From contig JAOZQX010000130.1 in the NCBI GenBank assembly GCA_029931995.1, positions 1 through 5,216 of the forward strand: 5,216 nt of DNA. The letters are read 5' to 3'. Position numbers and translations under genes: made by a program. The DNA is from Bacteroidales bacterium (GTDB lineage Bacteria > Bacteroidota > Bacteroidia > Bacteroidales > GCA-2711565). This document shows positions 1 through 5,216 of this stretch, piece after piece (the stretch's first letter is position 1; each line of letters starts with the position of its first letter). The notes beneath the pieces were generated by a model. That model did not search any database and had not been told where the DNA came from. It worked only from the letters and a program-made list of their open reading frames with translations.

Positions 1-81
1 CGAATCAAAGCAAGTAGTAAGTTTCGCCCCCGTCTGCCGTAAAATTATAATATTTGTTTGGAAAAATAATACTGTGGTGTT

Positions 82-597
82 TTATTTTTTCATTTGTTTC
101 AGAATATTCCTGCCACAGGCTTTAAATCCGGCACTGCCTTCTTCGTAATGAAATTCGATAATACTTTTGAGCTCATTTTTTAATTCGGGGTAAACCGTTG
201 TACTTGCGAAAATAATATTCATGGCATATACTCTATGAGCCGGTTCTGCAATGGGGTTTTCTAAATATTTAAAACAAAAGTTAAGTAGCTGTCCCAATTC
301 ATTTTCATTTAATTTGTTCCATGCTGTTTGAAAAATATATAATAGATTCCGGGTAATTGAGTTGCTTTTTGTTGATAAAAGATTTTTTAAAAGTTCATCT
401 TTGAACGGAAGTATGAGTTCAGGTTTTTGATCGTGACATAGGGCAAGCACCCTGCTTATTCGCATGGCGAATGTTGGTTTTTGTTTGTTAATTTCTGAAA
501 TAAATAGTTTAATAAATTCAGGATGTTCGATAACAAATTGAGTGGCGAGATTAGCCGTTTTTCGATAACTGTCAGGAAGTAGTTCTTCGATGTTCAT
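82..597 (-). CDS. HEAT-like all-helical protein of unknown function
   Basis: A 171-residue soluble protein with no signal peptide or membrane segment. From about residue 43 it reads as successive amphipathic helix pairs (about 43-56 with 60-75, 80-93 with 98-113, 118-131 with 137-150, then a last helix to the end). This is the pattern of HEAT/ARM-type solenoids, which usually bind proteins or nucleic acid; no catalytic motif is visible. I do not recognise a named family. The frame is open 11 codons further upstream (to 630), but those codons overlap the end of the membrane-protein gene. The ATG at 597-595 lies one base after that gene's stop codon (TAAAATG), which is a typical coupled arrangement, so I chose it. 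The last gene of the minus-strand series, it is probably co-transcribed with the membrane protein. That it is a gene is likely; the solenoid assignment is inferred from helix periodicity only. Confidence 0.7.
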   Translation of the reverse strand: MNIEELLPDSYRKTANLATQFVIEHPEFIKLFISEINKQKPTFAMRISRVLALCHDQKPELILPFKDELLKNLLSTKSNSITRNLLYIFQTAWNKLNENELGQLLNFCFKYLENPIAEPAHRVYAMNIIFASTTVYPELKNELKSIIEFHYEEGSAGFKACGRNILKQMKK

Positions 598-598
598 T

Positions 599-973
599 TT
601 AGGCTCTAATATACAAGCAGAAAAATCCAATTACTCCAAATAAAACCACATCAGCTATGTAGCTGTAAAATGGCAGATTAAGCATATAGCCGGAGACTGC
701 AATAATTAAAACTAAAATTAATAATCCAAGTGAAAAAGCACCCAGTACATATTTAAATCGCACCATATCGCGTGCAACTCCAAGAAAAAGTAATCCGGTT
801 AAAATAATTAGGCCTCCCATGATTCGGTTGATGAATTTAAAATAATCATCCTCTACCCAAAAATACCCAACACGAAGCGTGTAAAAAGTAGATTGAGTAG
901 CAAAAACCCTAACAATTCCACCAATAATGAACAGGTAAGCAAAAGTTCTTAAAATAACCTCTTTGATTTTCAT
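599..973 (-). CDS. Small four-helix integral membrane protein, unknown function
   Basis: A 124-residue protein with four hydrophobic stretches, at about residues 7-25, 50-67, 75-95 and 104-122. A polar loop with acidic and aromatic residues (VEDDYFKF, 40-47) separates the first two. Basic residues lie at the N-terminus (MKIKE) and between helices 2 and 3 (RDMVRFK, 69-74), but the C-terminus (YIRA) is too short to fix topology. It is presumably in the inner membrane. No transport, catalytic or metal-binding motif is visible and I do not recognise the family; small four-helix proteins of this size are often annotated only as domains of unknown function. The ATG follows an AT-rich leader with no Shine-Dalgarno sequence, usual for Bacteroidota. 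Its stop codon is one base from the next gene's ATG, so the two proteins are probably made together and may cooperate. Confidence 0.72.
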   Translation of the reverse strand: MKIKEVILRTFAYLFIIGGIVRVFATQSTFYTLRVGYFWVEDDYFKFINRIMGGLIILTGLLFLGVARDMVRFKYVLGAFSLGLLILVLIIAVSGYMLNLPFYSYIADVVLFGVIGFFCLYIRA

Positions 974-997
974 AAAAAACTTAAATTGTAATTTTTA

Positions 998-1031
998 TAA
1001 AGATAAATGATTTCTATAATCTGAGGCCAAA
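998..1031 (-). promoter_or_regulatory. Candidate Bacteroidota-type promoter for the membrane-protein gene
   Basis: Read on the minus strand, TTTG (1031-1028) is followed after 22 bases by TATCTTTA (1005-998), which matches seven of eight positions of the Bacteroidota -7 element TAnnTTTG. A start about seven bases downstream would leave a leader of roughly 18 bases before the ATG at 973. The 69-base gap after the barrel gene makes an independent promoter reasonable, but in such AT-rich DNA a match of this quality can arise by chance. Confidence 0.28.
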
Positions 1032-1042
1032 AAAATGAATAA

Positions 1043-3217
1043 TTACAAACGCCATAAATATGAAACTTTGAAGAAAAACCCTCTAGCACGCTCTCTAAGT
1101 TTCAGTTTCCTACAGTTAATCTCACATAGTTCATCCCCCCCAAGATTTTGATAAACAGATCCATAACCAAGATGAATAACTGTCCCCGGTATATAAGTAA
1201 ATGATGCGAGGAAATCAGATACCAGGTTGTCGTAATAACCGTTATATTCTCCAATTCCTCGGAAAAATAGATATTTGTTTAATTGGTAGGTAAGCTTGAG
1301 TCTAGCTAGAGGATATGAATATAATATTTCATTATTATGGTTACTTCTAAATTGAGCGTAATTTATACTTAATTGGGAAGATAATTTATCAGAAGGTTGG
1401 AAAGTAATACTACCGGTAGCTTTAAATGTTTTTCCCTGATGTGGGTCACCATAAAATATAGCATTGTTCCATCTTAAAACTGTATAGGCAGAAATTCCTT
1501 TAGTGATTTGTTTGCTCAGAAGAGTGTGAAAACCATTTGTTTTAAATCGCTCGCCCAAGTATATTTCATTTGTTAGATAGTATTTTGCAATGAATTGAGC
1601 ATTCCCCCAAAAGTATATCGTAATAGCTGAGTAGTTGAACATTTCCCACATATTATAAAACTTGTCATTTACAGCCGAGGTGTAGATTTCACCGTCAATT
1701 CGATTGAAAAAATCGGCTTTCGGATAAATTTTCTGTTTAAAGTAACCGGCATAAATTTGCATTCCGGTTCGTTTTATATAACCCATGTCAACATTGAAGT
1801 CAGTACTAATATCCTTAAATATTAGTCCGTAATCAATATCTCTATTGCTAAACCAATATGTTAATCCAATGCTATGCCCTGAATTTATATCAAGTGTTTC
1901 ATCTTGTAATATAGATTGGCTTTCTGATAATATAGAATGAAATGCCAGTGTGCTGGATGGACTTAATCTGACTTCACCATCAAGACCACCCACACGGTTG
2001 TACGTATTTTCTAATTCTCTGGATGTAAATATTCCGCCAATATAGCTGTCTTTATTTAAAATTCTTTTATATCTGAAAACAGGGAAGTGAGCAAATTGAT
2101 TTTGACCATCAATTTTGGGTAATTCATCTTTTGCATATAAGAGTAAAACATTGTTCTTATCACCTAATTTACCAGCTAGTTTTATACCAAAAATCGGGTT
2201 AACAATTGTTCGGGTATGGACTATACTTCTTAACGGATCGTTACTGGACGATTGAGTTGCCCCAATCTTATAAATCTCGTTTCCTTCTAAAAAGAAAGGA
2301 CGCTTCTCGGAAAAGAATAAGCTATTTCTAAGGTTGATATCAACTTGCCCTGCATCAGCTTCAATTTGGCTAAAGTCTGGGTTGTACGTTGCATCCAAAA
2401 CCAAATCGGATGTTATTCCATATTTGAGCGTAAGATGACCATCTGACTTTTTGAAATCAGTGCTCATTTCACCTTCTTTGTAAGAACTGCGCTTGCTATG
2501 GGTAAATGCCGGCAGTATTTCCAGAAGTGTTTGTTTTTTTAAATCGTGATAAACAATTGGGTTAAGCTGTGTTAGCATTGCATAACCTTTTTCAGGATTT
2601 AGTTCAGGATAAGATCCATGTTCAGAACTGCGGCTTATATTTCGTTCAAGAAAAATACCCATTTCCACAGGGCTCCCACTTGAGTACCGAATACTTTTTA
2701 ATGGAATTTGAATCTCAACTGAATAACCTTCGTCGTTAAGTTTACCACTGCTATACCAAACTAAATCAATGCTGGCGTCCTCATTCCCACTCATAAAACG
2801 GCTATCCATTTGAATCCCAAATGGATTTACATAAAAAGCAGATAATGATTGTTGGTCGTTGTAAGTGTCGAGATTAACACAAACCCAGTCTTCATCGCTT
2901 ATATTGTCTCGAGCTGTAATGGAAGCTTTTATTTTGTTAGGTTCCGTATCATAGCATTTAAATGCAAAATAGAGGTTGTCTCTATCATAAGCTATATATC
3001 CAATGGTTTTTTCTGATAAATCTTTGCCAAAATCCGGCATGAAAGTTATAAAGTCTGTTACTGTTTTTGCATTTTTCCAAACATCATCATTTAAGATTCC
3101 ATCAAGTATTGGAGGTGTATCGGTTTGTGTTGGAATTATTGTTGTACGGTCGAACTTGCCTGCACTCAATTGTAAAGAGATTGCGATGCAAAAGATTGCT
3201 ATAATTAATCGTCTCAT
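1043..3217 (-). CDS. Outer-membrane CBM9-like / DUF5916 beta-barrel protein
   Basis: A 724-residue exported protein. An N-terminal signal peptide (RR, then a hydrophobic run to about residue 17, cleavage near SAG at 18-20) precedes a CBM9-like beta-sandwich at about 30-195, recognised by PPILDGILNDDVW (35-47) and IQIPLKSIRY (169-178). The DUF5916 region follows, with its signature NPDFSQIEAD (279-288) and EKRPFFLEG (304-312). The rest alternates short aromatic-rich strands with polar turns and ends in FFFKVSYLWRL, as expected of an outer-membrane barrel. In known relatives the CBM9-like part is thought to sit in the periplasm; true carbohydrate binding is unproven and the family has no settled function. 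The frame is open to a GTG at 3253, but the ATG at 3217 puts the signal peptide at the very N-terminus and is preferred. Size and domain order are normal for the family and the gene appears intact. Flanking gaps suggest it is transcribed on its own or from an internal promoter. Confidence 0.9.
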   Translation of the reverse strand: MRRLIIAIFCIAISLQLSAGKFDRTTIIPTQTDTPPILDGILNDDVWKNAKTVTDFITFMPDFGKDLSEKTIGYIAYDRDNLYFAFKCYDTEPNKIKASITARDNISDEDWVCVNLDTYNDQQSLSAFYVNPFGIQMDSRFMSGNEDASIDLVWYSSGKLNDEGYSVEIQIPLKSIRYSSGSPVEMGIFLERNISRSSEHGSYPELNPEKGYAMLTQLNPIVYHDLKKQTLLEILPAFTHSKRSSYKEGEMSTDFKKSDGHLTLKYGITSDLVLDATYNPDFSQIEADAGQVDINLRNSLFFSEKRPFFLEGNEIYKIGATQSSSNDPLRSIVHTRTIVNPIFGIKLAGKLGDKNNVLLLYAKDELPKIDGQNQFAHFPVFRYKRILNKDSYIGGIFTSRELENTYNRVGGLDGEVRLSPSSTLAFHSILSESQSILQDETLDINSGHSIGLTYWFSNRDIDYGLIFKDISTDFNVDMGYIKRTGMQIYAGYFKQKIYPKADFFNRIDGEIYTSAVNDKFYNMWEMFNYSAITIYFWGNAQFIAKYYLTNEIYLGERFKTNGFHTLLSKQITKGISAYTVLRWNNAIFYGDPHQGKTFKATGSITFQPSDKLSSQLSINYAQFRSNHNNEILYSYPLARLKLTYQLNKYLFFRGIGEYNGYYDNLVSDFLASFTYIPGTVIHLGYGSVYQNLGGDELCEINCRKLKLRERARGFFFKVSYLWRL

Positions 3218-3254
3218 TATCAGGTTGATTAGTTTGTATGATAAAAATTTCACC

Positions 3255-3284
3255 CAAAATAATCTAAACTTCTTAACTTACAAA
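3255..3284 (-). promoter_or_regulatory. Candidate promoter for the CBM9/DUF5916 gene
   Basis: On the minus strand TTTG (3284-3281) is followed after 18 bases by TTATTTTG (3262-3255), one mismatch from the Bacteroidota -7 element TAnnTTTG. Transcription would begin near 3248, giving a leader of about 30 bases to the ATG at 3217 and excluding the upstream GTG at 3253. The match is imperfect and the region is very AT-rich, so this is only a candidate. Confidence 0.3.
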
Positions 3285-3333
3285 AAAAACTATATAAACG
3301 CTGGAATTTTATAGATTTACAGGATGTATTTTT

Positions 3334-3361
3334 TTAGATTGGCTTTATAAAAAAAATCTAA
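3334..3361. repeat. Short AT-only inverted repeat downstream of the RimJ/RimL-type gene
   Basis: TTAGATT (3334-3340) and AATCTAA (3355-3361) form a perfect 7-base inverted repeat around a 14-base loop that itself contains the palindrome TTTATAAA. It lies about 20 bases past the stop codon of the acetyltransferase gene. The stem contains one G:C pair, and on the transcribed strand it is followed by A residues rather than U residues, so it is a poor intrinsic terminator. It may be chance in an AT-rich spacer. Confidence 0.3.
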
Positions 3362-3382
3362 TTAATATTGCTCTGCTTCTAA

Positions 3383-3892
3383 CTATTTAAAAATCACATA
3401 CATATACTCGTTCATTAGTTTCCCTCTTTTAAAAACTGCTTTCTCGTGAATTGCCTCTAATTTAAAGCCTACTTTTTCAAGAACTCTTGCAGAGGCAGTG
3501 TTCGATTCAAAAATTCCTGCATGAATCCGTACAATATCGGAATTGTTAAAAGTGTGCTGAACAAGAGTCTTGATAGCTTCTGTCATTATTCCCTGATTCC
3601 AATATTCCTCGGCTAGCCAATAACCAATTTCTGCCGTACGTCTGTAAACATCGCTTTGATAAATAATCCCAATCCCTCCAATAGCTTCATTATTAATTTC
3701 AATTGCGAGCAATAAGTTTTTATTGGTAAGGTTGTTTTTGAGCCAGTTTCTGGCATCATTAATTGTGTATGGGTGTGGAAAACCATCCCTTAAACAATTA
3801 GCAATGTTTTTATTGTTTGCATATTTTGTCAGGTGTTCGGCATCGCCCATTTCCCAGAGCCTTAATTTGCATTTTGTTAGATGAAACTCCAT
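3383..3892 (-). CDS. GNAT-family N-acetyltransferase, RimJ/RimL type (Acetyltransf_3)
   Basis: A 169-residue cytoplasmic enzyme expected to transfer an acetyl group from acetyl-CoA to an amine. It covers a complete single GNAT domain: an N-terminal strand with the usual RLW start (LRLWEMGDAEHL, 10-21), the central strand pair AIEINNEAIGGIGI (63-76), EIGYWLAEEYWNQGIMTEA (88-106) holding the acetyl-CoA pyrophosphate loop, and NTASARVLEKVGFKLE (131-146), the hallmark of the RimJ/RimL and SpeG branch. Relatives acetylate ribosomal-protein N-termini, polyamines or antibiotics; the sequence does not show which applies, so no gene symbol is given. The ATG lies 12 bases after the stop of the other acetyltransferase, behind an A-rich stretch with no Shine-Dalgarno sequence. 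The two probably share a transcript. Length and motifs are normal and the gene looks intact. Confidence 0.9.
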   Translation of the reverse strand: MEFHLTKCKLRLWEMGDAEHLTKYANNKNIANCLRDGFPHPYTINDARNWLKNNLTNKNLLLAIEINNEAIGGIGIIYQSDVYRRTAEIGYWLAEEYWNQGIMTEAIKTLVQHTFNNSDIVRIHAGIFESNTASARVLEKVGFKLEAIHEKAVFKRGKLMNEYMYVIFK

Positions 3893-3904
3893 ATTATTTT
3901 TTTG

Positions 3905-4717
3905 TTATCCGCAATATCCAGCTATTCTAGAGTAAATGTTTTCAGGTTTCCAGTTTATGTCTTTTCCTAAAATCATTCGGTTTGCCTGGCTCATTGTTTT
4001 TATTCCCAATTCCTGCATGTTTTTAATAGCTATTTTATTGGAAGTAGGAATTACAGAGCGGAATAAACCTTTTGAATGCTTAAACTCCAATAGAGCTTTT
4101 CCTGCGTTTTTATCGGAAGCAATAATAGTTCCGTCTCCAAATCCTTGAATGTAAAAACCTGTAAGCTTTCCTGTATCGGAAATATATATCCATGCATTTT
4201 TCAGAAAAGGCTCGAATAATTCTCGGCGACTTTCTAATGTGTTTTCATAGTCAAGAATTAAAAGATCTTCCAAGAATTTTTTATCAAATGGACGGATGGT
4301 CTCCGATGTTGTTGTTTCAATTTTTTTGTACTCAAAAAAAGTATAAGATTCGATGTTCGTAAACCCAAATTTTTTATAAAGGCTTTCACCCATTTTGGTA
4401 GCAATCAGCAATATACTTTCAACCTGTTTTTGCATTAGCGTTATTAACTCCTCTGTAATTGCATACCCCAGTCCTTTTTTTTGATGTGATGGCGAAACAA
4501 TGATATTTCCTGCCCAGCCAATATTTCCGTTGATAAGTGCATTGGCAAAAGCAATTATTTCCCCGTCTTTTACTGTAACAATAGGAAGAAAATAACTTTT
4601 ATCGAAATGCGCATGAAGAAAACTGTCTAGTTCAAAATTCCAATCGGTAGGGGCAAAGCCTTTCAATTTATAAATCTCAGATATTTTTAGTTTTCGGGTT
4701 ACGTATTTTTGATCCAT
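3905..4717 (-). CDS. Two-domain GNAT N-acetyltransferase with Acetyltransf_18-like C-terminus
   Basis: A 270-residue cytoplasmic protein. Residues 1 to about 130 form a GNAT fold: strand pair IVTVKDGEIIAFANALI (46-62), NIIVSPSHQ (71-79) leading into the acetyl-CoA loop QKKGLG (79-84, the Q/R-x-x-G-x-G/A consensus), and GESLYKKFGF (110-119). Residues 140-270 form a second domain ending in SQANRMILGK (243-252) and IYSRIAGYCG (261-270). This resembles the Acetyltransf_18 domain that follows a GNAT domain in YitH-like proteins. The substrate is unknown; the second domain may help bind it. The ATG at 4717 lies 27 bases after the LysM gene's stop and the stop lies 12 bases before the next acetyltransferase, so all three genes are likely one operon. 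The assignment of the first domain is firm; that of the second rests on the C-terminal motif and domain order. Confidence 0.86.
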   Translation of the reverse strand: MDQKYVTRKLKISEIYKLKGFAPTDWNFELDSFLHAHFDKSYFLPIVTVKDGEIIAFANALINGNIGWAGNIIVSPSHQKKGLGYAITEELITLMQKQVESILLIATKMGESLYKKFGFTNIESYTFFEYKKIETTTSETIRPFDKKFLEDLLILDYENTLESRRELFEPFLKNAWIYISDTGKLTGFYIQGFGDGTIIASDKNAGKALLEFKHSKGLFRSVIPTSNKIAIKNMQELGIKTMSQANRMILGKDINWKPENIYSRIAGYCG

Positions 4718-4744
4718 TTCGGCTTCAATGTATTTGGTAGAGGT

Positions 4745-5216
4745 TTATCTTAACCTTAACTGTTGCTCAATTCTCAACGAATCTTTTTTCGAGAGCCTAT
4801 TATATTTGCAAAGCTTTTTTAGCTTGATGCCATAAAGCTGAGAAATTGAATGAAGAGTTTCATTTGCTTTCACAATATGATATTTTTCGATAGCTTTATT
4901 TTTTTTCGGCTGAATGTAAATCATTTGCCCTATTCTGATCTGGTCATTTTTATCCAGATCGTTATATTTTGAAATTTGCCAGGTGTAAATTTTTAGGTCT
5001 TTGGCGATTTTTGAAAAACCATCCCCTTTTTCTGCAAAAATAAAACGTATGCCATTATTGGTAAAAACTTTTCTGTTTTGGTTTGGAATATTTGCTGATG
5101 CATAATTGCTTGAATCAGAATTAGCAGTATTATCGGTATAATCTGAAACCACATCACGTTCTTTTAAAACCTTGCGCTGATACTTTTTATTATCGTATTT
5201 ATATAAACGATTTTCA
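4745..5216 (-). CDS. LysM-repeat protein, probable cell-wall glucosaminidase (C-terminal part)
   Basis: The frame is open to the right edge of the window, so the N-terminus is missing and 156 residues are visible. A first piece reading ENRLYKYD (1-8) is followed by a basic then Ser/Asn-rich linker (to about 50). Two LysM domains follow, which bind peptidoglycan N-acetylglucosamine: about 56-103 (with KGDGFSKIAKDLKIYTWQI and GQMIYI) and 111-156 (with KANETLHSISQLYGIKLKKL). An in-frame GTG at 5152 could be mistaken for the start, but coding sense continues upstream and no signal peptide follows it, so I extend the gene to the edge. In Bacteroidota a C-terminal LysM pair of this kind commonly follows a mannosyl-glycoprotein endo-beta-N-acetylglucosaminidase-type domain, whose end often reads like xNxLYxYD. 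The enzyme identity is inferred, the LysM repeats are seen. In LysM2 the usual GQ near the end is EQ (residues 150-151). It is the most upstream visible gene of the likely three-gene operon. Confidence 0.85.
   Translation of the reverse strand, partial: ENRLYKYDNKKYQRKVLKERDVVSDYTDNTANSDSSNYASANIPNQNRKVFTNNGIRFIFAEKGDGFSKIAKDLKIYTWQISKYNDLDKNDQIRIGQMIYIQPKKNKAIEKYHIVKANETLHSISQLYGIKLKKLCKYNRLSKKDSLRIEQQLRLR

Noticed and set aside
1..40. Minus-strand reading GGETYYLL followed by a stop, superficially like a tmRNA tag (GETNYALAA in Bacteroides)
   Set aside because: The tag lacks the ALAA ending, and the sequence upstream on that strand is protein-coding with no tmRNA 5' acceptor-stem sequence.
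598..630. Upstream ATG giving the HEAT-like protein 11 more residues
   Set aside because: It would overlap the end of the membrane-protein gene, while the ATG at 597 sits in a standard coupled position and begins a more natural N-terminus.
3003..3314. Plus-strand open frame of 103 codons
   Set aside because: It lies mostly inside the signal-peptide and CBM9-like coding region on the opposite strand, which has clear family motifs. The plus-strand translation has no recognisable domain.
3328..3361. T-run, inverted repeat and A-run between the acetyltransferase and barrel genes, considered as an intrinsic terminator
   Set aside because: The stem is almost only A:T and on the minus strand it is followed by A residues, not a U tract, so it would not terminate efficiently.
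3936..4148. Plus-strand open frame of 70 codons
   Set aside because: It is wholly antisense to the C-terminal domain of the two-domain acetyltransferase and has no independent support.
1..5216. Possible defence system, mobile element or CRISPR array
   Set aside because: There is no transposase, integrase, nuclease, reverse transcriptase, direct-repeat array or terminal repeat. The genes look like ordinary chromosomal genes of similar composition.

Overview
The window is AT-rich and looks like chromosomal DNA from a member of the Bacteroidota. The evidence is an outer-membrane barrel of the CBM9-like plus DUF5916 type, a paired-LysM protein of the kind common in that phylum, A/T-rich translation starts without clear Shine-Dalgarno motifs, and sequences resembling the Bacteroidota promoter (TTTG, then TAnnTTTG). 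No finer placement is possible from the sequence alone.

All six recognisable genes lie on the minus strand, so transcription runs from high to low coordinates. In that order they are: the C-terminal part of a LysM protein, probably a cell-wall glucosaminidase (4745 to the right edge); a two-domain GNAT acetyltransferase (3905-4717); a single-domain RimJ/RimL-type GNAT acetyltransferase (3383-3892); a gap of about 165 bases; a 724-residue outer-membrane protein with an N-terminal CBM9-like domain and a DUF5916 barrel (1043-3217); a gap of 69 bases; a small four-helix membrane protein (599-973); and a soluble all-helical, HEAT-like protein (82-597).

The spacing suggests two or three transcription units. 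The LysM gene and the two acetyltransferases are separated by 27 and 12 bases and probably form one unit. The barrel gene has its own upstream gap with a weak promoter candidate. The membrane protein and the HEAT-like protein are separated by a single base and are probably translationally coupled, again with a weak promoter candidate upstream. Two products act in the envelope (LysM protein, barrel) and a third is an integral membrane protein. The acetyltransferases are likely cytoplasmic with unknown substrates. Nothing links all six into one pathway.

I see no RNA gene, CRISPR array, insertion sequence, phage gene or defence system. The window reads as ordinary Bacteroidota chromosome. The points worth a second look are modest: start-codon choice, the truncated LysM gene, the acetyltransferase pair and the uncharacterised membrane/HEAT pair.
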